From: Verrucomicrobiales bacterium
Lineage (GTDB): Bacteria > Verrucomicrobiota > Verrucomicrobiia > Limisphaerales > JAYPXF01
NCBI GenBank assembly: GCA_002715965.1
Contig: PBAL01000047.1
Coordinates: 1-64,000, forward strand
Direction: 5' to 3'
Length of the DNA: 64,000 nucleotides
A program made the translations under genes and the position numbers. Within the stretch, counting starts at the first letter, position 1; every line of letters starts with the position of its first letter. A model generated the notes under the pieces. That model was not told the DNA's origin and made no database searches. It was given only the letters and a program-made list of their open reading frames with translations. This document shows, piece after piece, positions 8,481-20,318 of this stretch.

Positions 8481-10175
8481 ATGACATCCCCGACAACCTG
8501 TTCAAAAAACCGGAGGCTTTTCAGCCGACGTGAAATGGTGTGGCTTTCCGGGACGGCGTTGCTCACGGGGCGCGCCTGGGGCGTCCTGTCGGAGGGCGAC
8601 CGGAAATGGGCGGAAGCCAAACTCCGCCAACTCTCGCTTGCGGAACGCGTCGGGCAAATGATGTCGGTGCACAAGGGGGTTGCCGGTTTGCGCGAGGGGC
8701 TTCGCGTCGGCAAGGCGGGTTCGCTCCAGGTTCCGCGCGCGGGGAAGACAACCGCCAGGGACGTTGTTGAATTCAATAACGAGATCCAGTCGCTAACCCG
8801 GATTCCGCTGATCACCATGGGAGCGGTGGAAGCCGGGATGGGCAAGGTCGCCCGGGAGGCGACCGTGTTTCCCAACAACATGGCGATCGGCGCCACCGAT
8901 TCCGAGGAGCTCGCCCACGCTGCGGCCCGGGTGACGGCGAAGGAGGCGCGGGCGCTTGGCATCTTTTGGCCCGGCGTAACCGTTGCCGATGTAAACTCGA
9001 ACCCGCTCAACCCCATCATCAACACCCGGAGTTTTGGCGATTCGCCGGAAAAAGTCAGCCGGTTGCTGGTTGCGTCGATCCGCGCGGTGCAGGACGAGCG
9101 GCTGATCTCCACGGCCAATCATTTCCCCGGACACGGCGCCACCAGCCAGGACAGCCACCTGGAATTGCCCACGGTTGATCGGACCCGCGAAGAGCTCGAT
9201 CGCATCGACCTGCCGCCGTTCCGTGCGGCGATCGCGGCCGGCGTCGGGACCATGTGCACCGCCCACATCTGCTATCCCGCGCTCGAGCCCGACCAGAAAC
9301 TCCCGGCAACGATGTCCAAGGCGATTCTCACGAAACTGTTGCGCGACGAACTCGGCTTCGAGGGCTTTGTGCATTCCGACAGCCTCATGATGGAAGCGAT
9401 CACCAGGAACTTCACGTTTGCCGATGCAGCCGTCCAGTCGGTGCGGGCGGGCTGCGATGTCCTGCTTGCCTATCCGGACTGGGAGGAGTGTTTCAAGGCC
9501 GTCTTGACCGCCGCTGAAAAAGACGGCGAATTCCGTAGCCGCGTGGACGAGTCCGCCGGCCGCCTGTTGGCGTGGAAACGGTGGGTGGGCCTGTTCGACG
9601 CCAAACCGATCGACCTTGAGAGCTGCCTGGCCGTACTGTCGAACCCCGCCCACAAGAATACCGCCGCGAGGGTCGCGCGCGCGTCAATGACCGCCGTTCG
9701 CGGCAATGAGTTTTTGTCGAGCCTCTCACAGCGCGAACGCCCGCTCTGCATCGTCGGTCGACAACGCCGGCCGGATCCCTCGCACGCGGCCTTGCTTGAG
9801 CTGTTGCGGGAGCGCTGGCCGGAGGCAACATCTTTCGAACTCGAAGTCGAACCGACCGCAGAGCGTCTACGCGAGCTGGATGGACGGGCAAAGGGCGCCG
9901 ACGCTGTGATTTTCCTCGGGTTCACGGAAGTGCGGAATAACCATCCGGACAGCGTCCGCTTCCCGAAACGCCAGGCCGAGGCGGTTGCGCGACTGAGCCG
10001 GGATGTCCCGCTGGCCGTCTTGTGTTTTGGCAGCCCCTACGCTGTCGACGGCTTCCCCGATGCCAGGGCCCTGGCCTGCGCCTACGACAAGATTCCAGTG
10101 TGCTTGTCGGCCGCCGTCGACGCGCTGCTGGGCAAGCAACCCTGGCCGGGAAAACCGCCGGTGAAACTGGGTTGA
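8481..10175 (+). CDS. Glycoside hydrolase family 3, beta-N-acetylhexosaminidase type
   Basis: A 564-residue GH3 enzyme expected to remove beta-linked N-acetylhexosamine (or another beta-sugar) from glycans or murein fragments. A twin-arginine-like signal (FSRREMVWLSG, R16-R17) precedes the TIM-barrel domain. The NagZ-type acid/base loop reads NHFPGHGATSQDSH (residues 213-226, with the D224-H226 dyad), and the nucleophile block reads FVHSDSLMMEAI with D300. The usual lysine before HFPGHG is asparagine here. Residues after about 380 form the smaller alpha/beta domain, which single-domain NagZ proteins lack, so it resembles longer GH3 enzymes. It has no close upstream partner. Confidence 0.88.
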   Translation: MTSPTTCSKNRRLFSRREMVWLSGTALLTGRAWGVLSEGDRKWAEAKLRQLSLAERVGQMMSVHKGVAGLREGLRVGKAGSLQVPRAGKTTARDVVEFNNEIQSLTRIPLITMGAVEAGMGKVAREATVFPNNMAIGATDSEELAHAAARVTAKEARALGIFWPGVTVADVNSNPLNPIINTRSFGDSPEKVSRLLVASIRAVQDERLISTANHFPGHGATSQDSHLELPTVDRTREELDRIDLPPFRAAIAAGVGTMCTAHICYPALEPDQKLPATMSKAILTKLLRDELGFEGFVHSDSLMMEAITRNFTFADAAVQSVRAGCDVLLAYPDWEECFKAVLTAAEKDGEFRSRVDESAGRLLAWKRWVGLFDAKPIDLESCLAVLSNPAHKNTAARVARASMTAVRGNEFLSSLSQRERPLCIVGRQRRPDPSHAALLELLRERWPEATSFELEVEPTAERLRELDGRAKGADAVIFLGFTEVRNNHPDSVRFPKRQAEAVARLSRDVPLAVLCFGSPYAVDGFPDARALACAYDKIPVCLSAAVDALLGKQPWPGKPPVKLG

Positions 10176-10637
10176 TTCAAGCCCAAATCATCGGAGCGAC
10201 CCCGTCTCCACCAGAGCCATGAATTGAAACCCAGTGGCGCATTCATCCCGAAATGCCGTGGGGATATTACCCTGCCAGATCCTGTTTCCGCTCGTTCTGC
10301 GCAGTTTCGACGATGGTAAGGGGCTGTTACGAAATCCGGACGTCACCGGGCAATTCAGGATAGCTGCGGCTTCCTTGAGGCTCATGATCCTCCGACAAGT
10401 GTTCGATTACTGCCGAAAGGAGTTGGCGATACCGATCAGCGGCCAGATCGCCGAATTGCTTGAGAGGCCACGCAGGGACATTACGGATGTCGCGCTTCGA
10501 GGGCGCGGAAACAACGACAGCTGGCGTTAAGTTCTCACTTTTCGAACACTCCCTGGCGTCGTGGCCCATTTTCGCAGGAACTCTGGATGCACGGCGACTG
10601 GACCGCGGGATCGAGGCCGCAGTAATATTCTCATCTC
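10176..10637. other. Intergenic interval without recognised feature
   Basis: 462 bp between the GH3 and SGNH genes. Short open frames occur on both strands but none has a recognisable family pattern or start context. It presumably holds the promoter for the long co-directional block beginning at 10638. Confidence 0.4.
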
Positions 10638-11942
10638 ATGCGTCCACGAATTGCCTCCGTTCTGATTGTCCTGTGTCTCACGGTCAGTTTCGGAGCAGAC
10701 TTCAAGTCCATCAAAACCACGCGCACCGGCGTACAAACAAGCTACGGCTTGATCAGGCCCCTCGACCAGGACGGCGGAAACTTCTACCTGCAAAACGTAG
10801 ATGGCCTGATCGAGATAAAACTTACGGCGAAGGCGCAGATCGGCCTTCTGTTCCGCGAACGCGACATCCGCAAGATGATCGATTCACGCAGGGTCACGAT
10901 CAGGGACGCGGAGAAAAGCTACTCCCTGCCGAAAGACCTGTACGTAGTGGTTCCCTTCCGCGATTGGCGCGCCGCACAGAGCGCCCTGAAGAACGGCAAG
11001 TTTCGCGATGCCCATCTCTCCGCCAAGCCAGTGCCAGATCACCATCCTACCGAGGATGAACTCTGGTTGAGTGGAAAGCTGAAAACCACCGAGAAAGGGC
11101 ACATCACACCAACCAAGGTGCTGTCAGTCAACGGGCGCGAATTCCGGGGAACCACAAGTGGTTACAACTACGCCGAACGAATTGCGGGCCTGTTCGATCA
11201 CACCGACATCCAACCTTTCGTCCAACAAGCCAGTGTTCACGGAACATTGATAGGCGATGTATTTCACGCCGATCTCGTCTTTCTACGCCCCATTCCCGAT
11301 CAGACCGCCAACGACGATCCCAACCTGCCCCGCTACCTCTTCATCGGCGATTCCATCTCCGGCAACTACGACACGGGCCTCCGCAGGACACTCGCAGGAC
11401 GCTTCAACATCCATCACCCGCCCACCAATTGCGGGTCCAGCACCAAAGGCAGGAACTCCGTCCGATCATGGCTCGGCGACTTCAAGACCCGCGGCCGGCA
11501 CTGGGACGTCATCTCCTTCAATTTCGGTCACTGGGATTCCGGCACCACGAAGGCCGATTATCAGGCGAACCTTGAGAACGTGATTCAACAACTCAAACCC
11601 ACCGGTGCGAAGCTGATCTGGGTGTCGACCTGTCCCGTTCCCAACGGCTATGATGCCGCAGGCGCCCTGAAGAACGGCAGAGCGCCGGGACGCACGGCCG
11701 GCGTAATGAACAAGTATCTCAATCCCTGGGCGCTCGAGGTCATACGGCGCCATCCGGAAATCTCGATCTGCGACCAATGGCAGTTTGTGAAGGATCAAGA
11801 ATCGGGACGATATGAACAATGGTGGCACGGCAAGAATGTGCACTTCAAAGGCGAACCCGCACACGCCCTTGGGCGAATGCTGGGTGCACACGTCGCCAAG
11901 TTGATGGACGTTCCCCTCGTCAACCAAGAAACCAAACGCTAG
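10638..11942 (+). CDS. Secreted SGNH/GDSL-type hydrolase with long N-terminal extension
   Basis: A 434-residue protein with a signal peptide (about 1-20). The C-terminal half is an SGNH hydrolase: block [13 protein letters not shown] (GDSIS 237-241), a glycine block near [11 protein letters not shown], the asparagine block ISFNFGHWD (292-300) and a C-terminal histidine in [19 protein letters not shown] enzymes in such loci usually act as carbohydrate esterases removing acetyl or similar groups. The N-terminal 225 residues do not match a family I know. It is the first gene of the 10.6-25.5 kb co-directional block and lies 29 bp upstream of a DUF1592 gene, so joint transcription is likely. Confidence 0.85.
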   Translation: MRPRIASVLIVLCLTVSFGADFKSIKTTRTGVQTSYGLIRPLDQDGGNFYLQNVDGLIEIKLTAKAQIGLLFRERDIRKMIDSRRVTIRDAEKSYSLPKDLYVVVPFRDWRAAQSALKNGKFRDAHLSAKPVPDHHPTEDELWLSGKLKTTEKGHITPTKVLSVNGREFRGTTSGYNYAERIAGLFDHTDIQPFVQQASVHGTLIGDVFHADLVFLRPIPDQTANDDPNLPRYLFIGDSISGNYDTGLRRTLAGRFNIHHPPTNCGSSTKGRNSVRSWLGDFKTRGRHWDVISFNFGHWDSGTTKADYQANLENVIQQLKPTGAKLIWVSTCPVPNGYDAAGALKNGRAPGRTAGVMNKYLNPWALEVIRRHPEISICDQWQFVKDQESGRYEQWWHGKNVHFKGEPAHALGRMLGAHVAKLMDVPLVNQETKR

Positions 11943-11971
11943 ACCAACGTGACGGACATCAAAACGAGTTG

Positions 11972-13840
11972 ATGAGGTTTATGCGAAGAGCTTTAGTGCA
12001 CACGGCATGTTCCCTCGTCCTGGCGGCTGCTCCGAATATTGGCGCTGCCGACCACTCGGCACTCAAGGCCGACGCCGAGACGGCCTTGAAAAAAGGTGTG
12101 AAGCCTTTCGTTGAAAGGTATTGCATCCGGTGTCATGGACCCCGCCCAAAGGCGGGTATCAATCTCAAGTCGGCACTCAACAACCCAAGCAGCCCGGACT
12201 CTTATCTGCACTGGAAAAAGGCGGTTGCGAACGTGAAGGCGCACGATATGCCGCCGGTCGATTCTTCCAAGATCCCAACGGACAAGGAACGGCGGCAGTT
12301 CATCGAGGCGATCGGAAAGCTCAAGTATCTGAGCCCGAAAGATCCTGGTCCCTTCGTGATTCGCCGACTGACAAAGGTCGAATACGGCAACACGCTGCGC
12401 GACCTCTACGGCATGGATCCCGACATCGCCAATGAGTTGCCGGACGAGGTGTTCGGCGAAGGGTATCTGAATTCGCTCTCGCCCTTGCAGACGGAGCTGC
12501 TGCTGGGCATCGCCAACAAGGTGGTGATGCATGTTCTGGGTCGCGGAACCATTCTGGCAGGGACGCCCACTGAAGGCGGGGATCTCCGCAAGGCCGCCCG
12601 CCACGTCGCCCGTTCTTTGGCACGAAATGCCTACCGTCGCCCCGCGTCTGAACCCGAACTGGATACACTGGTCAAGGTCTTCGTACTCGGACGGGACAAC
12701 GATCTCGAGTATCGCGAGGCATTAGGCTTGATGCTGAAAGCGATTCTCGTCTCGCCACAGTTTCTCTTCATAACTCCCGTGGGAAAGATCGAATCGAAAG
12801 AAGCGATCGTACCGCTGGACGACTATCAGTTGGCTTCCCGACTTTCTTACCTGCTGTGGCAGGCACCGCCCGACGCTGATTTGTCCGCACTCGCGGACAA
12901 GGGTCGGCTGCAACAAGAGGATGTTCTGCGGGCACAGGTGAAGCGTCTGCTGATGGACTCCCGGTCGCGGGCATTGTTCGACGGTTTTGGTGCTCAGTGG
13001 CTGGGCTTGGATGAATTGGAGAGCCAGACTTTCGATTCAAAATTGTTTCCGCAAATGACGACGGCGATGCGATCGGCCATGACCGACGAGGCTCGTTTGT
13101 TCTTCGAAAGCATCGTCAGGGAAAACCAAAGCGTCGTTCGTTTTGTCGATGCCGATTACAGCTTCCTCAACGAACCTCTCGCCAGGTTGTATGGACTCCG
13201 GGACACGGTGAAGGGATCGGAAATGCGCCGCGTCAAGCTGACGAATCCCAACCGTGGTGGCATCCTCGGAATGCCGGCGACGCTCGCCGCTACGTCGTTT
13301 CCCAACCGGACCAGTCCCGTCAATCGGGGCGTGTGGACGCTGGAACGCGTGCTGGGGGAAACAGTCCCGCCTCCACCACCCGATGTCCCCGAGTTGGAAG
13401 AACAAAACGCGACCAGCATTGAGGGCCTCTCGCTTCGACAGCGAACGGAATTGCATCAGAATGATCCGGTCTGCGCCAGTTGCCACCGGACGTTGGACCC
13501 GATCGGATTTGGCCTGGAGAACTTCGACGCGATTGGCCGTTGGCGCGATCACGATGACACTGGAGGTCCGATCGACGCAGCCGGAAAACTTCCGAACGGC
13601 GAGACATTCTCCAACCCAGCCGAATTGAAACAACTTATCGCCGGGCGGGCGGAAGAGCTGGCCCGGAATCTGACCGAGCGGCTGTTGGCCTACGCGCTGT
13701 GCCGGCCGCTCGAAGGCTATGATGAGGTCGTGATGGACCAGCTCATGGAAAAGATCGCCAGAGACGACTATCGGATGCAGAGTATCATCACTGAGATTGT
13801 GACCAGTTACGTCTTTACGCAGCGTAGAATCAAAGACTGA
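11972..13840 (+). CDS. DUF1592/DUF1588-type cytochrome c protein (pair A)
   Basis: A 622-residue exported protein. After the signal peptide, C51-I-R-C54-H55 marks an N-terminal planctomycete-type cytochrome c domain. It is followed by DUF1587 ([19 protein letters not shown]), DUF1592 ([18 protein letters not shown]), DUF1588 ([24 protein letters not shown], with the proline run [11 protein letters not shown]) and DUF1585 with a second heme site C501-A-S-C504-H505 ([19 protein letters not shown]). Its carbohydrate-binding/DUF1595 middle segment is shorter than in the other two copies here. The chemistry is unknown; two CxxCH sites imply electron transfer in the periplasm. ATG 11972 is chosen for the signal peptide; an ATG three codons later is also possible. 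The DUF1552 gene follows after 17 bp. Confidence 0.88.
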   Translation: MRFMRRALVHTACSLVLAAAPNIGAADHSALKADAETALKKGVKPFVERYCIRCHGPRPKAGINLKSALNNPSSPDSYLHWKKAVANVKAHDMPPVDSSKIPTDKERRQFIEAIGKLKYLSPKDPGPFVIRRLTKVEYGNTLRDLYGMDPDIANELPDEVFGEGYLNSLSPLQTELLLGIANKVVMHVLGRGTILAGTPTEGGDLRKAARHVARSLARNAYRRPASEPELDTLVKVFVLGRDNDLEYREALGLMLKAILVSPQFLFITPVGKIESKEAIVPLDDYQLASRLSYLLWQAPPDADLSALADKGRLQQEDVLRAQVKRLLMDSRSRALFDGFGAQWLGLDELESQTFDSKLFPQMTTAMRSAMTDEARLFFESIVRENQSVVRFVDADYSFLNEPLARLYGLRDTVKGSEMRRVKLTNPNRGGILGMPATLAATSFPNRTSPVNRGVWTLERVLGETVPPPPPDVPELEEQNATSIEGLSLRQRTELHQNDPVCASCHRTLDPIGFGLENFDAIGRWRDHDDTGGPIDAAGKLPNGETFSNPAELKQLIAGRAEELARNLTERLLAYALCRPLEGYDEVVMDQLMEKIARDDYRMQSIITEIVTSYVFTQRRIKD

Positions 13841-13857
13841 ATCAAAGCGTTGGAATC

Positions 13858-15240
<1,383 letters not shown>

Positions 15241-15267
15241 ACACCGGGCAAGCCACCATCTGACTGA

Positions 15268-17697
15268 ATGAAAATCATGCAAAGGCACATGCGTAGCGCA
15301 TTATTGATCCTCTTGGCGCTGGCGAGTTCGCCGGCGACATCGTTCGCGGAAAAGCGCCCCAACATCGTCCTGATCATGGCTGACGATATCGGCGTGGAGG
15401 GTATCGGGTGTTACGGCGGGACGAGTTATCGCACGCCAGCAATTGACCGCTTGTCCGACCAAGGCGTCCGGTTCACCCAGGCGTATTCCCAGCCGCTTTG
15501 CACGAACACCCGAATCCAATTAATGACCGGTCTGTATAACAACCGGAACTGGCTCTACTTTGGTACGCTCGATCCCGACGCGAAGACCATCGGCCACCAC
15601 CTGCAGGAGGCAGGCTACAGCACATGCATCGCCGGCAAGTGGCAGCTGCAGAGCTACGACCCTCCGAGTTATCCAGGTTCACATCTGCGCCGTGGGAAGG
15701 GTATGAGAGTCACAGATGCGGGCTTTGACGAATACAGCCTGTTTCATTCCTGGCATACCGAGGACAAGGGCAAGCGTTTCAAAGAACCGACGATGTTCGA
15801 AAACGGGAAACTGCTGCGAGAACTCAAAGGCAAATACGGACCGGATCACTGGGTTGAATTCATCAACGATTTCATCAAGCGCAAGAAGGACGACGACAAA
15901 CCCTTCTTCGTCTACTACGCGATGGCACTCCCGCATCGCCCCTTCGTCCCCACGCCCGACAGTGCCGATTGGAAAAACGACGCGGCTCACGAAACTGAAG
16001 ACGTCCGTCATTTCCCTGACATGGCCGAGTACATGGACAAGTGCGTCGGCCGCGTCGTCAAGCAAGTCGATGACCTCGGACTCGCTGAGAATACCTTGGT
16101 CATCTTCTACAGCGACAATGGCACACACCGGAAAATCACCTCCCAGACCAAGACCGGTCCGGTCGTCGGCGGCAAGGGCCGGACCACCGATGCCGGCACG
16201 CACGTCCCCTTGGCCGTTCGCTGGACGGGTAAGATCAAGCCCGGCCTCAACGACAACCTCGTAGACTCGACTGATTTCCTTCCAACGGTAATGGAAGCAG
16301 CCGGCCGACCAATTCCCGGGAAAGCCAACCTCGACGGAATAAGTTTCTTCCCTCAACTGTTCGGCAAGTCGGGGCAGATCCGTCCGTGGGTGTTCTGCCA
16401 CTACGATCCGCGACCGGGTTGGGACAAGGATCAGTTCCGCAAAATCCGCTTCGCCCGTGACAAACGATACAAGCTCTACGGCAACGGCAAGCTCTACGAC
16501 ATTCCCAATGACAAACTCGAAAAGAAACCCATCGTTGCCGCGGATGACAACGAGGTTACGCGCCGGGTTCGCCAGCGTCTGGCAAAGGTGCTGAAGGACA
16601 TGCCCAACCCGGACCCCGCACCGCGTGACGGAGATCCCCGTGATTCCGAGCAGCGCCTTTATCTGGCCGCCGGCGGTCAGCTCACAATGTTCGACGTCAA
16701 CAAAAAGAACGGTGAATTGTCGGTGCGTCAGAAACTGCCGCTCGCCGGCGCAGGGCCCTTTACCTTCGCTCCGAACCGCAAGTTGATGTACGCCGTCGCG
16801 TCAGAGTCTCCCACTCAAAGGAGATCGCCGGCACTGGCAACTTTGGAGATCGGCAGGGGCGGGAAACTCAAACTTGCCAACCTCGCGAAGGTCAATCTGA
16901 GGCCTGGTTACCTCATGACGGACAACAACGGCGAGTTCCTGGCTGGCAATCACTACGGCCCCGGCAAGGCAACCATCTGGAGAATCGACCCGATCTACCG
17001 GGGAGTCACGCTTCACGAGTTGACCTTCGAACAAAGGGCGCACAGCACGGTGTTCTCCCCGGACAACCACTGGCTGTTGGTTCCGGCAACCGGCCCTAAC
17101 AAGGTCTTTGTGAATCATTTCACCGCTCAGGTCGGTACGTCCGAACCCAACAATCCTCCCTTTGCTCGCGGATCCTCCGATGAAAACGAGGCGAGACAGC
17201 CCAGACATCTGATCTTCCACTCCAATCTCTCGGTTGCCTACACCAGCAACGAACGCGAGAAGCCCGGAGTCGGCGTTTGGGCATGGGACACTGGAGCAGG
17301 CACGCTGAACCCCATCCAAAACATAGTGACGCAGCCAAAAGAATTCGATGGTCGGATCTCGACGGCAGATCTGCACCTGACTCCAGATGCACGTTTCCTC
17401 TACGTCTCCAATCGCGACACCACCGAGCGTGGCGCGCCCACCGGGAGAGACAGCATCGTCGGCTTCAGCGTTGATCCGCAGACGGGGCACCTGCAATTGA
17501 TCGGGCACTTTCCCTGCGAACGCGTGCCGCGGTCCTTCACGATAGACAAACTCGGCAAATTCCTCTACGTCGCCGGTCAAGGCGATGCCAAGCTGGGCGC
17601 TTATCGGATCGAAGAATCCGGTGCCCTGAAGAAGATCAAACAGTATCCAGTCGGCAAAGGCCCGATTTGGGTCGAAACGCTTTCGATCCTCGAATGA
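15268..17697 (+). CDS. Sulfatase fused to a lactonase-like beta-propeller
   Basis: An 809-residue exported protein. Residues about 30-430 are an S1 sulfatase (NIVLIMADDIGVEGIGCYG; lysine block IAGKWQLQ; SDNGTH). The catalytic motif is C78-T-N-T-R82 instead of C-x-P-x-R, so the proline/alanine recognised by formylglycine-generating enzymes is asparagine. From about 458 (SEQRLYLAAGGQLTMFDV) to the end, repeats such as TADLHLTPDARFLYVSNRD and SFTIDKLGKFLYVAGQGDAKLGAYRI form a 6-phosphogluconolactonase/YVTN-type beta-propeller, like the free-standing gene at 48197-49324. There is no stop or frameshift at the junction. It sits 27 bp after DUF1552-A and 22 bp before DUF1592-B. Alternative ATGs at 15277 and 15289 give a shorter signal peptide. 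Whether it is an active sulfatase is uncertain. Confidence 0.85.
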   Translation: MKIMQRHMRSALLILLALASSPATSFAEKRPNIVLIMADDIGVEGIGCYGGTSYRTPAIDRLSDQGVRFTQAYSQPLCTNTRIQLMTGLYNNRNWLYFGTLDPDAKTIGHHLQEAGYSTCIAGKWQLQSYDPPSYPGSHLRRGKGMRVTDAGFDEYSLFHSWHTEDKGKRFKEPTMFENGKLLRELKGKYGPDHWVEFINDFIKRKKDDDKPFFVYYAMALPHRPFVPTPDSADWKNDAAHETEDVRHFPDMAEYMDKCVGRVVKQVDDLGLAENTLVIFYSDNGTHRKITSQTKTGPVVGGKGRTTDAGTHVPLAVRWTGKIKPGLNDNLVDSTDFLPTVMEAAGRPIPGKANLDGISFFPQLFGKSGQIRPWVFCHYDPRPGWDKDQFRKIRFARDKRYKLYGNGKLYDIPNDKLEKKPIVAADDNEVTRRVRQRLAKVLKDMPNPDPAPRDGDPRDSEQRLYLAAGGQLTMFDVNKKNGELSVRQKLPLAGAGPFTFAPNRKLMYAVASESPTQRRSPALATLEIGRGGKLKLANLAKVNLRPGYLMTDNNGEFLAGNHYGPGKATIWRIDPIYRGVTLHELTFEQRAHSTVFSPDNHWLLVPATGPNKVFVNHFTAQVGTSEPNNPPFARGSSDENEARQPRHLIFHSNLSVAYTSNEREKPGVGVWAWDTGAGTLNPIQNIVTQPKEFDGRISTADLHLTPDARFLYVSNRDTTERGAPTGRDSIVGFSVDPQTGHLQLIGHFPCERVPRSFTIDKLGKFLYVAGQGDAKLGAYRIEESGALKKIKQYPVGKGPIWVETLSILE

Positions 17698-17719
17698 TCC
17701 CGGCAGGTTGATTCAATCC

Positions 17720-20305
17720 ATGCTCAGATCAGCAATCGCAATTCTGATCTTGTTCAGCGTCCCTCTCTCATGGGCTGCCACGTTCACTCGCGACGTCGAA
17801 CCCTTCTTCATCAAGCACTGCCATTCCTGCCATGACGCCCGCAAGGCCAAGGCCGGACTCCGCGTCGACCAACTCGAACTCGATTTCCTGAAGGGCAACA
17901 CCGCTGACGAATGGAAGGAGGTCATGGACTACATCAACCTCGGCAAGATGCCACCGGAGGACGAACCTCGCCCCGACCCCAAACATGCTTTCGAAACCGT
18001 CAAATGGATTGCTGGAAAGCTGCGAAAGGCCGAGAAAACCGCACGCCTCAAAGGTGGCCGCACGCCCATACGTCGCCTCAATCGAGACGAATTTGCCAAC
18101 ACCATTCGCGACCTGCTGAACATGGATCCAAAGGTGATTGCGCCATTGGTGGAAGATCTCCCTGGTGACGGCAAAGCCGAAGGTTTCGATCGACTTGGAG
18201 TTGCTCTATTTGTCGACGCCACCCAGATCGAACAAACCTTGAAAGCTGCCGAACGAATTACCGCCAAGGCGATCATTGATGAGCGACCGCCTGCCCCACT
18301 CAGTCGGCGGTTCGAGGCAGAAAACGATCGACATCTCGGTATTCGCCACGAATCGGAACAGGTAAAAAACCGCTTCAACAGCAAACTCATGATGGAAAAC
18401 GGCCCCTTCAAACACTGGCCGCACAAAGACGGCATGATGATGATTCAAGGCGGCCCTGTTTACGAAAAGGGACTCGACTTCGGTCGGCTCGGACGCGCCG
18501 ACGTCAGCGACCGGATCACGGAGGATGGTTACTATCGCATTCGACTTCGCGGTGGTGCCGACCGCGGATTTCCGGATCAACCGATCAATGTGAAGATCCG
18601 GTATGGTCGTGGTCTTCCAGTTGAGGCTTGGGCGGAATTCCCGATCAAGACAGCCGCACACGACCCGCAAATTCACGAGATCACGATGTTCCTTCGACGG
18701 GGCGATGGTGATCTCAGGCGCCGACTCGAATTCTTCTGGAACGACGTACGCAGATTCATCGTCACCACCGACATCAGCAACGAGTTGTTTATCACGATCA
18801 ACCGTACCGCCGGCCTTCTGAGCAAGGGGCGAACGGCTGGCACCTTGACTTCTGAACGCGAAAAGGTCCTGCAGGAACGACTCGCCGACGGACGGCGTCG
18901 CGCCGATGCATGGAAAGGCCCGGCCGTGTGCATCAATCCCAAGCACGAAGGCAAGGAACCTCCCCGCTTCTTTCTCGATTGGATCGAAATCGAAGGCCCA
19001 ATCCGAGAATCATGGCCACCAGCCAGCCACGAACAGCTTGGCTTGAACGAGAACCATTCCGGTAACGCCAATTACCTTCATAAGACGTTCACACACTTCC
19101 TCCCCCGCGCCTATCGGCGTCCGGTAACCACCCGGGAAGTTGATCTGGTCGCCAACCTTGCCATCGCTCGCCTGAACGAAGGCGCTTCCTTCAACCAAGC
19201 GCTCCGCACCGGCCTCCAGCGCGCCTTGGTCTCGCCCGGGTTTCTGTTCATTCAGGAACCGGCAGCAAAACCGCGACGCCTCAATGATTATGAACTCGCC
19301 TCACGCCTGAGTTACTTCCTTTGGAGCACGATGCCTGACGACCGTCTCTTCCGCCACGCAGCTTCGAAGCGGCTTCATAAAAGCGCGGTGCTGATGTCTG
19401 AAATCAAACGCATGCTCGCAGATCCAAAGTCACGCGAATTTGTCGAGAACTTCGCGGGCCAGTGGCTCTCCGTCCGCGAGTTCGGCACAATTGCTCCCGC
19501 CGAGCAATACACTGAATACGACAAGGAACTGGAAGAATCGTCCAAGGAGGAAGCGTTCGCGTTCTTCTCGGAAGTTCTCGCAAACAATCTCCCCATCACC
19601 AGCTTCCTCGACTCCGACTTCCTGGTCATCAACGAACGCCTCGCCCGCCATTACGAAATCGATAACGTACAAGGGAAACACTTCCGGCGCGTTGCCCTCA
19701 CACCTCAGAACCATCGCGGTGGAATCTTCGGCATGGCCGGCCTGATGACCCTGCTCGCTGATGGCACTCGCACTTTGCCAGTTCGCCGGGCTGCCTGGAT
19801 TCGCGAGAACATCTTCAACAATCCTCCTCCTCCCCCACCACCGAACGCCGGCGAGGTCCAACCAAACACCAAGGGCGAAAAGCTCACAGTTCGCGAACGT
19901 CTGGAACGCCACCGCAATGAACCTACCTGTGCCAGTTGCCACACCCCATTGGATCCCTACGGTCTCGCGCTGGAAAATTACGACGCGATCGGCAAATGGC
20001 GAACGCACCAGAATGGCGAAAACTTTCGCGGCAAGAAGCGCCCCGAAATCGACGTATCAGGCCAACTCCCGAGTGGTCGTAAGTTCACATCGCTTCAAGA
20101 ATTCAAAGCTGCACTGCTCGCCGAAAAAGACGCGTTCGCCCACGCCTTCAGCGAACGTCTTCTTACCTATGCCCTCACTCGCCCCGTGGGTTACATCGAC
20201 CACAAGACAGTCTCAGAACTCACGAATGCGCTGAAGGAAAACGACTATCGCATCCAACCGCTCATTGAAGCCGTGGTTCTGAGTGAGGCATTTCAATCAA
20301 AGTAG
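17720..20305 (+). CDS. DUF1592-type cytochrome c protein (pair B)
   Basis: An 861-residue exported protein. A signal peptide precedes C34-H-S-C37-H38 (cytochrome c domain), DUF1587 (RRLNRDEFANTIRDLLNMD), a central beta-rich carbohydrate-binding-like region (about 185-420), DUF1595 (LPRAYRRPVTTREVDL), DUF1592 (DYELASRLSYFLWSTMPDD), DUF1588 (HRGGIFGMAGLMTLLADGTRT) and DUF1585 with C737-A-S-C740-H741. This is the full-length layout of the family. The ATG at 17720 is preferred to an upstream in-frame TTG at 17708. Its expected partner, a DUF1552 gene, begins 479 bp downstream because a four-helix-bundle element lies in between. Role as for pair A: periplasmic electron-transfer protein of unknown substrate. 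Confidence 0.9.
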   Translation: MLRSAIAILILFSVPLSWAATFTRDVEPFFIKHCHSCHDARKAKAGLRVDQLELDFLKGNTADEWKEVMDYINLGKMPPEDEPRPDPKHAFETVKWIAGKLRKAEKTARLKGGRTPIRRLNRDEFANTIRDLLNMDPKVIAPLVEDLPGDGKAEGFDRLGVALFVDATQIEQTLKAAERITAKAIIDERPPAPLSRRFEAENDRHLGIRHESEQVKNRFNSKLMMENGPFKHWPHKDGMMMIQGGPVYEKGLDFGRLGRADVSDRITEDGYYRIRLRGGADRGFPDQPINVKIRYGRGLPVEAWAEFPIKTAAHDPQIHEITMFLRRGDGDLRRRLEFFWNDVRRFIVTTDISNELFITINRTAGLLSKGRTAGTLTSEREKVLQERLADGRRRADAWKGPAVCINPKHEGKEPPRFFLDWIEIEGPIRESWPPASHEQLGLNENHSGNANYLHKTFTHFLPRAYRRPVTTREVDLVANLAIARLNEGASFNQALRTGLQRALVSPGFLFIQEPAAKPRRLNDYELASRLSYFLWSTMPDDRLFRHAASKRLHKSAVLMSEIKRMLADPKSREFVENFAGQWLSVREFGTIAPAEQYTEYDKELEESSKEEAFAFFSEVLANNLPITSFLDSDFLVINERLARHYEIDNVQGKHFRRVALTPQNHRGGIFGMAGLMTLLADGTRTLPVRRAAWIRENIFNNPPPPPPPNAGEVQPNTKGEKLTVRERLERHRNEPTCASCHTPLDPYGLALENYDAIGKWRTHQNGENFRGKKRPEIDVSGQLPSGRKFTSLQEFKAALLAEKDAFAHAFSERLLTYALTRPVGYIDHKTVSELTNALKENDYRIQPLIEAVVLSEAFQSK

Positions 20306-20318
20306 CGGATGGTGCTTC

